Positions 53,712 to 64,000 of a DNA stretch of 64,000 nt are shown here, piece by piece. Both the position numbers and the translations under genes were made by a program. Origin of the DNA: Hippopus hippopus (Eukaryota > Mollusca > Bivalvia > Cardiida > Cardiidae); NCBI GenBank assembly GCA_946811185.2, contig OX328097.1, positions 6,372,242-6,436,241 of the forward strand, in the 5' to 3' direction. Every line of letters begins with the position of its first letter. The stretch's first letter is position 1. The notes under the pieces were generated by a model. It ran no database searches. It was not told the DNA's origin and saw only the letters and a program-made list of their open reading frames with translations.

Positions 53712-56204
53712 ATGAAGACGGTACTGTTACAGTTGATGGTTCTTTTGGGTGAGATTTTCTCTGGTTCATCTCTGAAACTGAAATGTGAAGTGAACACATC
53801 TGCGATAATGTCATGCCAGTTTGGTCTACCGAGTGTTGTATCAGATGACGCAAGAAGCTTTCTAAAGAACATCAGCAAGGAAATACTGATCCTGAATGAT
53901 ACCATGTTGACTTGCCATCATGGTTCTCCAAGCATCATAGCACAAAAAGTAGTCGGCGTTTTCCTTCGAGAATATCGAACTGAACCGGATGTAGAATATT
54001 TTCGTAATCCATCCTGGGCCGAAATAGAATTTCTTGATATCCATTCTTGTGCAGACTTTCACCTTTTTCTTTCGGATCAGTTCTCGTCATTAAAAAAGCT
54101 AAAGTATTTGGGAATTCATTACCATGGAGATGGATTAGAGATGGCAAAGACAGCATTTAAAGGTTTAGATAGCCTTAAAGTATTAGATCTCTCAGACTGT
54201 AAACATTTTTACTTAAACAACCCTGTCAAATATCCATTTTTGGTTAACGCTTTATCAGGAAAAGATACCCTCGCTGAGCTAGACGTGTTGAATTTAGAGA
54301 ACGCTGGAATATTTAATATAAGACCAATGAAACTAGAGACGTCGTTTTTCAGAATGCTGCTTCATGGAAACTTTAAAGCAGTAAAGTTAAGAGGACAGAG
54401 TCTGATAGTGAGTTTAAAGTTTCATGATATCTGGAAAACACAACCGTACATTCCATTTCCTGTCGAGTCCTTGCAGGCTTCGACGGTAGTGCTCGTTGTT
54501 GCGGATAAAGTCAAACAAGAAAATAAATGGAAAAATATTCCCGTGTGGACAGTTTTTAAGAACTTTAAGTATTTAAGTTTATCTGACATTGACGTGTCTA
54601 GATTTGGCACCCATGACCGTAACCCTTACAAATTGTACTCGCTTTGCAGAGAAAATAGCCCTGGTGATACATTTGGAATGACACTTTTCGTATTTCTTGT
54701 TGAAATAAATTTTAAGAATTTTAAAGGATCAAGTATTCATGGACTAGAAAACCTAAGAGTTGATGCTAGTGCATGTACAATAATGCGACTGAAAACACTC
54801 CGATTGAACCAGTTGGGAATCAGGAAGCTTAATTTAACTTGGATAATCCCAGACAGAAAGTGCTTGAGTGAAATAGATGTGTCAGATAATAATATAAGCT
54901 ACTTCTTTATTAAAGGTAATTTACAAACGAAGAAACTCGTCCTTAGGAACAATAGTTTACAAGAAATGAATGCCTACCCGGAATTTTGTCAGGCATTGAT
55001 ACCAATTACTCTGTTAGAGCACTTAGATATAAGTTGGAATGGACTTCGAAGTTTGCCACGTAATATCTTCAGAACAAACATAAATTTGAAAGTTATTTTG
55101 ATGGACAACAATAAACTGACGTCTATTCCATTCCAAATAAATCATTTGAAATCGTTACAATCATTACAATTACGCAACAACTGGATAAAGTATTTGGATC
55201 AGAATGAAATGGCCGCAATCGAAGAAGCAATAAATAGTTTTCATACGTTTGTTGATCTAAGGAAGAACCCATTTGAATGTTCATGTCGGACTGCAAGATT
55301 CGTTAGATGGTTGTCGAGAATTCTAAATCAAAGTCAAGAGTACACATGTTCTATGGAAGTTAAAAAAGTTGCCATAACAAGAAGCACGTTCAAAAGCTGT
55401 CAATATTTGTGCTATCGTGAGATTGTCCATATTTGTGTTATCATTGGGTGCTTTCTATTTCTAATTTTAATGACACTTGTTTGTTTAAAGAAATATAAGG
55501 CTTCGCGTCAAATGGAGTTTGAGAGAAACAAACAAACCTTCATCGCCAACTTTGTCACAGGAAACCTTAATATTTGTTCCAACGAGATGCAAGAGAACCA
55601 TCGAACAGAATACATCGTTATGCCTGCATATCATGAAGATGATTATGAAATGTGTAAGGCCTTTATATATGAACCATTAAAGGCTGGTCTGACTGCCCTG
55701 ATAGGAACAAATGAAAACCTGGTATTGTTTGGTCTAGACAAAGAAGCCCCAGGAGTACCAAAGTCTACAGAAATGGATAGATGTACAAAAATTTGTTGTG
55801 TGTACGTGTGTGTTGTAACAAGGACATTTTGTGACGATTACTGGTGTCAAATACAGCTGGAGAATGCAGATCGCGAAGGAAAACCTATAGCTTTCTTGTT
55901 CATGGAGGATTTACAAGATAACCTCCCGCCATTCATGAAAGTATTGTTAAGACGTGTCTTCGTGATGGAAATAGATTGTTCTGAAAACATTCAGACACCC
56001 AGTTGGGAAACGAGTTGCCTTGAGATCCTAAATCTGGCCGTAAGGGCACAAATAAAGGTGCAGCCACAAGTTCTACTTTCAGCACTAATTCGACGCGGTA
56101 TTAATCTTGTTTATTGTTATATTTTGAGGCTTTGTCGTAAACCATATCAATACGAACTAATTGAACTGCGTAGTCAAGCGATTGACGATTCGCAGACAAT
56201 TTAA
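53712..56204 (+). CDS. Toll-like receptor TLR-D (LRR-TM-TIR), intact
   Basis: 830 aa from the ATG at 53712, chosen because it begins a signal peptide (MKTVLLQLMVLLGEIFSGSS) and matches the start of the three paralogues. LRR ectodomain to about residue 515; LRRCT with FECSCRTARF and CQYLC; transmembrane segment about IVHICVIIGCFLFLILMTLV; TIR with EYIVMPAYHEDDYEMC, GLDKEAPGVP and DDYWCQIQLENAD. It shares with TLR-B the variants GDGLEMAKTAF, SGKDTL and FRMLLH, which A and C lack. The C-terminal tail after the TIR (about 45 residues) is conserved across the family (LILRLCRKPYQ-like text). Same predicted role as TLR-B; sequence differences are spread through the ectodomain, so ligand preference may differ. 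Confidence 0.92.
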   Translation: MKTVLLQLMVLLGEIFSGSSLKLKCEVNTSAIMSCQFGLPSVVSDDARSFLKNISKEILILNDTMLTCHHGSPSIIAQKVVGVFLREYRTEPDVEYFRNPSWAEIEFLDIHSCADFHLFLSDQFSSLKKLKYLGIHYHGDGLEMAKTAFKGLDSLKVLDLSDCKHFYLNNPVKYPFLVNALSGKDTLAELDVLNLENAGIFNIRPMKLETSFFRMLLHGNFKAVKLRGQSLIVSLKFHDIWKTQPYIPFPVESLQASTVVLVVADKVKQENKWKNIPVWTVFKNFKYLSLSDIDVSRFGTHDRNPYKLYSLCRENSPGDTFGMTLFVFLVEINFKNFKGSSIHGLENLRVDASACTIMRLKTLRLNQLGIRKLNLTWIIPDRKCLSEIDVSDNNISYFFIKGNLQTKKLVLRNNSLQEMNAYPEFCQALIPITLLEHLDISWNGLRSLPRNIFRTNINLKVILMDNNKLTSIPFQINHLKSLQSLQLRNNWIKYLDQNEMAAIEEAINSFHTFVDLRKNPFECSCRTARFVRWLSRILNQSQEYTCSMEVKKVAITRSTFKSCQYLCYREIVHICVIIGCFLFLILMTLVCLKKYKASRQMEFERNKQTFIANFVTGNLNICSNEMQENHRTEYIVMPAYHEDDYEMCKAFIYEPLKAGLTALIGTNENLVLFGLDKEAPGVPKSTEMDRCTKICCVYVCVVTRTFCDDYWCQIQLENADREGKPIAFLFMEDLQDNLPPFMKVLLRRVFVMEIDCSENIQTPSWETSCLEILNLAVRAQIKVQPQVLLSALIRRGINLVYCYILRLCRKPYQYELIELRSQAIDDSQTI

Positions 56205-58360
56205 GTCATAAACATTACGGACAATCTCAGTTTTTTTTAAACTAGAGCAAACAAGACTAACTTCAGTTTTGTACCTTCATTGTGTTGTCATCTGGAGACT
56301 CTGGTCAATACTTGTTATATTCAGATTTTGAAAAACCTACAAATCTCCAATCCATGGACAAATATAGGTCATTTGAAACATTTTCAACAGGATTTCTTTC
56401 AAGGACATTATTTTTCGCAATTGACAAAAACCTATTGTTTAGACAGACCTTCTTGATCAAAGTGGATTTTTCTAAAAACATTCTAACGCCAATTTTGGAA
56501 GCAAGATGACATATTTTATTCAGTCTGGTTATCAGGGCACATGTGAAGTTTGTAACCCCAAGCTGGGGCACTTTCCACACTATTTTAGTGCAAAGTGCAC
56601 TTTATTTGTTGCTATATCTTCAGTATTTTTCAGAAAACACCCTGATATATAAATCAAATGGAATGCTTCATAATGAAGGTAACACGCTGAATGATAATAT
56701 ACAATCAGTTGAAAGCCAAACTCTTGGCTTTAATTGAAAAATATGGTTTTCTAGATTATAATTTTATCTAAAATTCAGAGTTATCTTCCATATTTAGAGT
56801 CCATTTTCATTTTACCCTTTTTAATTCATTCACATTCACAATTATTTGATGTTAGTAAACTATGATTTTGAAGACATGAACTTAAAAGTTAGGTTTAAGC
56901 TCCACTGATCAAGAGCCGACGGGCTTATGTAATGGCTCTGTGTCCGTTGTGCGGGGCGGTTACATTTTTTTTTTTAGCTGACGCCAGCAATTTCAAGCAA
57001 ACTTAACATAGATGATTGTGCTCAATTCCTTTTCAGAAACCGTCAAAGAATTTTGATTCCATCCAGAAGAATTGTATCTATAGTAACAAAACTAAAAACA
57101 TATTGAAGATCGTTTTAGATCTTCCCAATAACCGCACGATCCAATGCAATGCAAATTGGCGCAAATGATCCACAGTTGCACCTCTTTCAGATTTATTGGT
57201 ACTCTGTAGGCCCATGCAAGAACATCACTGCTGTAGGCTTGTATTCTTTTTACTCATAACATGCTGTCGTTTTCAATAATGATCAAGGGAAATAACTCCT
57301 GTATTTAGAAAGGCATTTGTAATACTCGTATCTCCCTTGATTATCCTATATATACAATGAAATTGTATTAGTTCTTAAAGTTTGTACAAGAGAAAATGCC
57401 TGGGTTACAGTTATAATGATTGTGTTTTCAGTTAATTGGGAGGGGGAGACAAATTTTTTCTTATTATTTTTTTTTTTAATCCTATCTATCTATCTATCTA
57501 TCTATCTGTCTATCTCGTGTTCTTGTTTGCTTCAAATGTCTTAATCCCTTTTTCCGATTTTGTTTGATGAGACTTCATGCTGAGCACAGATTTAACACAC
57601 CATCTCTTAGGTCCAGGTCACGACAGCGGTTCAAAAGTCGCATGCACTTGTATTGTGTCCACTTTGTATCTCTTGCATAGCCATATTTTTAAATTTTACA
57701 CGTGTGTGCACCTTATGACATCGTGTAGAACGGATAATTTGCATACCAGTCTCTTTATAACAAGGTCACATGTCATATAATTATGTTCGACCCATATCTC
57801 TTGAACCACTTTTACTGTTTCATTATTATTTCAGTAGATAACCTTTAATCTGTTGATGATCTCAAATACGGGTTAATATATCCGACAGGGAAAGAAAACG
57901 GAGAATCTGTCTTTATAATTACAACTGGTTTAATTCCTTTCTAGCAGATCAAAATATTATTAATAAGAACATTTTGTCATCATGTCGCATGAGGTGGCAG
58001 ACATTTTACATCGAAGATGAGACTTAACATTATGTGCAATCTGATCTTTTATCTAGATCGTCCGCAAAAAATGTACGAGTTTCCAACAGCAAAGAAAGAT
58101 TCGAGTTGCATACGTTATTTTATGGACCATTTTGTCTTAGGATTTCCTTGTAAAGCCAAACGCCATAGTAGTCATACCGAAATTTTAATCTCTGTCAATG
58201 CTTGTAGGGAGAAATCGGAGTAAAAAAAGCAAAGCACGCCTTGTAATATGTCCTACTACGCTAAGTAAAAGACCACGTCAGATGTAATAGGGTTTTGTTT
58301 AAACAACAAAAAAAAAAAATTACAGCAAAATTTCACATATGTAAAATGTTCATCATGCTG
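56205..58360. repeat. 3' flank of TLR-D
   Basis: Colinear with 35508-38040 after TLR-B (TLR-D lacks the SINE at 36022). Includes the 56925-57245 repeat, a CTAT microsatellite and a MITE-2-like half palindrome near 58030. No conserved reading frame. Confidence 0.65.
57482..57518. repeat. (CTAT)n microsatellite
   Basis: About 37 bp of CTAT units with one CTGT. Confidence 0.95.
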
Positions 58361-60440
58361 AATTAATAGGTGAAAAAATCAGCCTTGTTAAGCTTACCCA
58401 TAACAGCAGTTAGTATGCCGTAGCATATTGCTATACGGAGATAGCCGGTCAAGATAGCCAATGATAGAACGAAATAATTCGAGTATTTGCGTAACTAAAC
58501 ATCTGAAACAGTCAAAAAAGTCATTTTTTGAAGTTTGATTTTTGAAAACCGTAAGGTGTCTGAAATCTACGTGTAGCTTTTTGCGATATTCTCTGTCGAG
58601 AAAACTAGTCTTAAACAGTTGAGTAAAGTAAAACAGGCTGATTTTCAAAATGCATCCCAGCAGATGTAAAACGGAAGTAGTCAAGCAGAACAGAGGGCCA
58701 CCAAGGTAGATTTACGCAACACTGATATTCTGACAGGACAAGCCATTACTCACTTTACTTTCCTTTTGAACAAGACGTTGGTGAATGTGTAGATCATATT
58801 TGTAACAGAGTTTGTTTAAAACATTGAACCGCTTGTGGAGTTAAAGACCAAACGATAATAACCGGGCAACAGAAAGGTGATGACGTTTTCGTGATTGTGA
58901 TTGCATTAAGGTAAAACATCCATTTTACAGACCTGTCGGCTACTTTTTTGTTGTCTTTATTTGCCGATCAATCTTAAAAGTTACATTCCATCTTACAAAC
59001 CTGCACGGTTGAAATGAATGTTGAATGTTGAAAGAGCTTTCTAGTACCTGTGTCTTTACTCTTTTAGAATAGATGTACTTGACAGAAGTATAGATCAACA
59101 CCAGAGTACACAAAACATGCAGCTGGTCCTTGGCTCTAGTTGGCCGTTCACGGGAAATTATTTAAGCATTTTAACCAATTTAAAGTGTGTTGAACTTACA
59201 GGATGTTGTCTCAGTCTATGATTACTTTTTTAACTGAAGTTGCCCATTTTATTTTGCACTCTGAGGGAAGAACCATGGGGTATTAAAGTTGCTAAAAGAT
59301 ACTCCACAGTAATTCGCGAAACCAGCTATGTGGAAGCTGTTCATTATTTCAATAACGAAAAAATCTAGAGTTGAACTGTTTTTATGAAGAACAGACTACT
59401 CCTTAAATCTGATTAAAATAAATGTTATTTGCTGTGTATCTTGGTTTTTGTTTCAAACTTGGAGAAGTGAAAATGTCTGGTAGAAACCTCAAGCGGTCAG
59501 GTAAAAGCAATTAAACACTCGTCTATTTGAGAAAATGTAAATGTTAAGCCCGGATATTGTCAACAAAGTATCACATCCTGTATGTAGAAGTAACTAATTC
59601 ACTAAGTTGTAACCCCCTACCTGCAATGGATGTATTTGGTGTATAGGAGAATGAATAGATTATCCATCAGAAATGAAACAGCTCATTTTCACATAGCTAA
59701 CAAGAAAATGTGGAAAAGCAGCCTCTGCTAATTACAGGGAAAAGGATACCGACACATGAGTTGAGCACCCGTCTTGGGACCGCCTACATGAAATTGCCAA
59801 CATTGAACAAAACAAAAAGCCCGCTAATTCATCGCAATTATTTCAAAGGCTTTTATTTAGGTTATGGGTGTCTTTTCAATACTTACTATCTTCATGGCAA
59901 CACTGTGCAACTTTATTATAATAACTATTATTTACTGTGTATCTTGGATTTTGTTTCAAACCTGGAGAAGTAAAAAACACATAGAAAATATTTTCTTTTC
60001 TTCACTTTGTTAAAAATGTCTGGTAGAAACCTCAAGCGGTCAGGTAAAAGTAATTAAACACTCGTCTATTTGAGAAAATTATAATACTGTACAACTTTAC
60101 ACAGATAATTGTCATGATTTAGTGAATGCTCATTCACTGATGTTTTTTGTAAAACATGGGCATATTTCTACACTTATCTGTTTCTTTTTTTTCTTTTTAC
60201 AGAATTTACACATTATTAACCAATCAACCATTCGCAAATTGGTATTTATTCATTTCACGTAACCAACAAGTAGGTTAGTAATGAGATAACATAATGATGT
60301 TCTATAAAGTGCTGGCAGCATTCAGGTGGCACGGACCAGTTTTTCAAACTACAAATGTAGTTGAATTTCTAACTGAAAAACCAGACACAGCATGTGATTT
60401 TCAAAAGTAGGCTCACTGATAGTTGAACTGATTAACATTC
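58361..60440. repeat. far 3' flank of TLR-D with an internal duplication
   Basis: Colinear with 39879-41345 after TLR-B. A segment around TGTCTGGTAGAAACCTCAAG occurs twice (59473 and 60016), so ~540 bp is tandemly duplicated here and only here. Confidence 0.65.
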
Positions 60441-60494
60441 AGCACAAATTCTTCAAAAACGTATGAAAGCAGTTAATAACAATGCTTACATATA

Positions 60495-61296
60495 CTCCTC
60501 ACAAAAAGTTAAGCAACAATGAATTACCGCTGCACCAAAATTTTATTATTACACATATAGACAATTTCATTGTATAAATGTAAAGAGTATGGAGTTAAAA
60601 ACCAAACCAAGCAATTCTGTACTTCTATCAGATAATATTTCTCACTTTCAGGCTTTTGAAGTAAGGCACTGTCTAAATCCAAATGCAAAAAAGTGGTATA
60701 CTACCCAGATGTTTTAAAATCTCTAAAATTCGGTCAATCTGCAACCGGGACACAGTCAGTACACAGTATGGCCACCATTACCACGAATAAAAGCTTGAAC
60801 TCTTCTCGGCATTGACCAGACCAAGCCCTCCAGCTGTTGTGGAATCTCCTACCATTTCTGACTCAAAAGTTGTTGAAGGTGTTGGAGGTTGTGAGGCCTC
60901 ACATTTCCATCATTGACACGCCTACCGAGAATTTCCCACGCATGTTCAATCGGATTGAGATCTAGAGATCTTGCTGGCCACTCGAATTGCCCAGAAGGGC
61001 TCAAGCTTGTATTCGTGCTGATGGTGGCCATACCGTGTACTGACTGTTGCAGATTGAACGAATTTTAGAGATTTAAAAACATCTGGATAGTATACCACTT
61101 TTTTGCATGTGAATTTAGACGGTGCCTTATTCCAAAAGCCCGTAAGTGAGAAACATTACCTGGTAGAAGTACGGAATTGCTTGGACTGGTTTGTTACTCA
61201 ATTTTCATTACATTTATACAATGAAATTGTCTATATGTGTAATAATAAAATTCTGGTGCAGCGGTAACTTATTGTTGCTTAACTTTTTGTGAGGAG
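60495..61296 (-). mobile_element. Tc1/mariner-superfamily element with ~300-bp inverted ends
   Basis: Ends CTCCTCACAAAAAGTTAAGC and its inverse GCTTAACTTTTTGTGAGGAG, flanked by TA on both sides. The two arms (about 60495-60800 and 61000-61296) match closely over their length, including AATTTTATTATTACACATAT and AAAAGTGGTATACTA. Total ~0.8 kb, so it is an internally deleted non-autonomous copy. Confidence 0.9.
60760..61031 (-). pseudogene. Tc1-like transposase C-terminal remnant
   Basis: The minus-strand frame from 61031 contains WPARSLDLNPIEHAWEILGR, the signature around the last catalytic residue of Tc1-type transposases (DLNPIEH with Glu kept). A TAG stop at about 60846-60848 follows QKW. 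In-frame text resumes with EIPQQLEGLVWSMPRRVQAF and ends GGHTVY then TGA. The N-terminal and middle parts, including the first two catalytic Asp, are absent. Confidence 0.85.
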
Positions 61297-61321
61297 TATA
61301 TATCAATAAAACGATTCATAA

Positions 61322-61556
61322 TTGAGCCATGTTCTGTGAAAGGGGGGCTTAATGAATCTGCAAAAAGTATCGACCCAGGTCAGCCTTTGCTGTCCTCACA
61401 AACCGAATCATGAGGTAAAGTGGTCCTTGGACATGCGCAAAATTTCAAGATAGTAAAAATTTCGGCTCATGTCATCCTGCGTGGACTGCGCAGGCTGACG
61501 TGGGTCGATACTTTTGCAGATACATTAAAACTCCTTTTCACAGAGTATGGGCTATT
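61322..61556. mobile_element. MITE-4 copy
   Basis: Starts GAGCCATGTTCTGTGAAAGG; stem near 61470-61510 (ATCCTGCGTGGACTGCGCAG). It occupies the same position relative to TLR-D as the copy at 41749 relative to TLR-B, so it pre-dates the block duplication. Confidence 0.75.
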
Positions 61557-62415
61557 TGTGTGATACTGCTGTCCAAACTGTTTAGCCTCAGTCTGATCAT
61601 GGATCAATACCGTCCGCCTGTTTGATCAAGCCTTTATGATAGTTTTCTGAGGTTCGATGTCTAAAGCAGCTGAGCTTATATATTTTGGCGCCGAAAGAGT
61701 AAGAAACGCAGAACAGTGTTTATTTTTTCTAATGAAGGAAAAGATCAATTCTCCTTCGAAGAGACATGGGCACTATCAGGTCATGCATCTTTATATAATT
61801 TCAGACCCCATATTTGTTTATTCTTCACCCAGAGGAACAACACATTACTTTAAAGGCACAAGAAAATAATCACACACATCCAATCGAATACTTGTTAAAA
61901 GTTTACTGTGGTCATGGTATTATTTCTAAGTGCTTTTAGGAATGATTGTGTAACTCGGTTGTCTTCCAAAAAAAGAAAAACAGCCGTGCTCATGATCGGT
62001 TAAAGATAAGTAAGGTTTATGATGTAATTATCACCGTTGTCAGTTTTTTATTGACCACAATTCATGTAAAAAGTTAGTGATCCTGACAACATAATAGCTT
62101 TTTTGTTTGACCCTAGTTCTTCTAATTTTATCGTTAAACCTATATAACATTAAAGCTAAAGTAATGTTTAACTAAAATGATAAACAAAATGAGACAGAAA
62201 CACGTATATCAAAACACGCAATGAAAGAAGAAACCCTTGTAAAAGGAAACGTGATAATATTTTTTCTTTTTTAAATTGGTCTAGATTCTATTTTTGTCCC
62301 AAGCATTCCTACTTTACTCAGAGATTCTATCTACCGGGCTTATCGATAAAAAATCGATAGAATCCCTTATTAAACCGAGTGAAGCGTTCGCAATGTTATC
62401 CAAACGGAACTTTGG
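61557..62415. other. mostly unassigned intergenic DNA
   Basis: 61560-61680 and 62295-62350 match 42310-42475 (GCTTATCGAT-type text), the last recognised pieces of the duplicated block. No gene seen. Confidence 0.4.
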
Positions 62416-62419
62416 TACT

Positions 62420-62607
62420 ATTCACCTACCATTCTTAAGAACGTACTTACTCTTATTCTCAAGGTTTTCCAAATTTGAGAGTAACATAGCTTCTGATTGG
62501 CTAAACCAAATGGTTTAGCCAATCAGACGATGCGTTACTTTCAAATTTGGAAAATTCTAGAGTATAGGACTAAAACGTTCTCAAGAATAGTTGGTGAATA
62601 CAGACCC
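62420..62607. mobile_element. palindromic MITE (MITE-5) copy
   Basis: Centre CCAAATGGTTTAGCCAATC near 62510; inverted arms TCCAAATTTGAGAGTAACAT and inverse; right end TTGGTGAATACAGACCC. Same family as 17337-17535. Confidence 0.85.
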
Positions 62608-62874
62608 TGAACTCGAAGACTAGAAATATAGAGGCTATTGAAAAAAAAACAGACTCTACTCTGGAAGATAAAATGGGGACTGCAGTATAAAGGAAAAATG
62701 AGCAGAACTAAATGAAAGAGAGCTGCAAGAAGCTCAATAAATATGTTTAAAATGCGTATAGCGGAAGTACTTTTCTGAAGAAGTAGAAGCGATTCTTAAA
62801 GGCAAATTGACTAACTTACAAAGAAAGCTTTGACTTTTCGTCGACAAAGTTTGTCTTTCACGCTCTAGAGGAAG

Positions 62875-63402
62875 ATTGGAAAACTTTTGTATAACTGAAG
62901 AAGCACGTTATCCAATACTACTTCCGGGTTGTGACAAATTGACACATTCGTTAGTATAAAAAATTCACAAACAAAACTGTCACAGAGGGGTTTCTCAAAC
63001 ACTTGCACAGAAAAGAATGAACCATTGGATTTTGCATGGTAGAACAACAATGAATCCTATACGCCGTTCGTGTACAGTGCGCAGACGGTATGCAGGTGGC
63101 CCTTTAAAATGCCACCACTAGCTCCTTTACCACCTCCTAGAATATTTGAATCACCTCCTTTCATGAGGGCTGGGTTAAATTATTTCGGTCCACTCTACAT
63201 CGAAACGTCAAACCGAGCAAAGAAAGTATGTGTGTGCCTCTATATGTGTATGGTGATTCGTCCAATCCATTTGGAACTAATACAAAATATGAGTGCAGAA
63301 GATTTCATTCGTGGATTTCAAAGATTTGTTGCTCATCGAGGCTCACCTGTTGAGATCATAAGTAATAAAGCTAGTCAATTCAAAGCCGCAAGTAAAGTTT
63401 AA
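62875..63402 (+). pseudogene. BEL/Pao retrotransposon integrase region, decayed
   Basis: Matches the integrase part of a BEL/Pao LTR-retrotransposon polyprotein in order: a zinc-binding-like region with GVSQTLAQKRMNHWILHGR at about 62982-63038, then MPPLAPLPP, SPPFMRAGLNYFGPLYI, VIRPIHLELIQNMSAEDFI and HRGSPVEIISNKASQFKAA. The catalytic Asp expected in the DFxGP position is Asn (NYFGP), and the one in SDNA is also Asn (SNKA). A stop lies at about 62960 and a frame change near 63100. No LTRs seen nearby. Not functional. Confidence 0.85.
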
Positions 63403-63479
63403 GAGACTGTTTCGAAACGGTTTGATAAATAGAGAGGACGTGCAGTCCTGTGTTTCAAATATGACATTTGAATGGAAAT

Positions 63480-63690
63480 TAACCCTTAGGCTGCTAAGCG
63501 CGACTCACTGATCTTTTGCGGATAGTGTAGATCAAGATCAGACTGCATATAACGTGCAGTCTAATCATGGATCTACACTGTCCGATAAGGTGATTTATTT
63601 CCTCCAAAAATACCTTTGAAATAGGAAAATTTGGGGTTTTACTATGGGCTTGAAGGTTTCATAACTTTTATTTAGCAGGGTAAGGGTACT
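63480..63690. mobile_element. MITE-2 copy
   Basis: Starts TTAACCCTTAGGCTGCTAAG; palindrome at 63523-63580 (AAGATCAGACTGCATATAAC); right end AGCAGGGTAAGGGT is slightly eroded. Confidence 0.82.
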
Positions 63691-63961
63691 TGTAGAATTT
63701 GCTCCCTGGATCCGTGGATTTGATGAACAGCTTATTTGATTGGTAAAAAAGGACATTGAAGAAATCTGTTGTAAATTGGAAATTATGGTGGAATGAATGT
63801 TTGACTAGTCAACCCAGTGTTCTCTCCGTTCACAAGAATTAAATCTCCGTTTCGATGTCAAGTTGGTGACGTAATTAATAGCTAAGACAATATACCACGT
63901 AGCTGTCGGAAAACTGGAAGGATAGCGGAACTGTTAAGTAGCCATGACGGTCTGCATCGAT

Positions 63962-63962
63962 C

Positions 63963-64000
<38 letters not shown>
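63962..64000. repeat. (CAA)n microsatellite at window edge
   Basis: Tandem CAA to the last base; it probably continues beyond the window. Confidence 0.95.

Overview
The window is nuclear DNA of an animal, most likely a bivalve mollusc. The evidence is long AT-rich non-coding stretches, spliced or intron-flanked coding pieces (a calmodulin-like exon), a metazoan InaF-motif membrane protein, an expanded tandem array of Toll-like receptor genes, and tRNA-head SINEs, hairpin MITEs and repeat-bearing Helitron-like elements of kinds that I associate from memory with bivalve genomes. The species cannot be fixed from the sequence alone.

Region 1 (1-20.5 kb) is gene-poor. It has a short intact InaF-motif gene at 216-569 (+) and one calmodulin-like exon at 17622-17864 (-). 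Nearly everything else recognisable is small transposons, dominated by one hairpin MITE family (called MITE-1 here; about 25 copies or fragments). Further elements are MITE-2 (same TTAACCCTT ends, different core), MITE-3 and MITE-4 (GC-rich cores), a palindromic MITE, and a SINE inserted into a MITE-1 copy.

Region 2 (about 20.8-62.4 kb) is a tandem array of four LRR-TM-TIR receptor genes, all on +, called TLR-A (24573), TLR-B (33009), TLR-C (44799) and TLR-D (53712). B and D are intact (832 and 830 aa). A is split by a one-base deletion after its LRR ectodomain. C has lost the LRR C-terminal cysteine cluster and the transmembrane segment by an in-frame deletion, but stays open for 726 aa. Sequence similarity pairs A with C and B with D. 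Equivalent points are about 20.2-20.7 kb apart, so the array looks like one two-gene block that was duplicated. Insertions present in only one block (two Helitron-like elements with 145-bp internal repeats, MITE-3 copies, SINEs, a dead mariner, a Tc1-like element) appear to post-date the duplication.

Region 3 (62.4-64 kb) holds a palindromic MITE, a decayed BEL/Pao retrotransposon integrase, one MITE-2 copy and a CAA microsatellite at the window edge.

Functionally, the receptors would be surface or endosomal pattern sensors that signal through their TIR domains. The two damaged copies each separate ectodomain from signalling domain in a different way. No bacterial-type operon, CRISPR array, rRNA or bona fide tRNA gene was found. 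All similarity statements rest on reading the sequence by eye; no alignment or database search was run.
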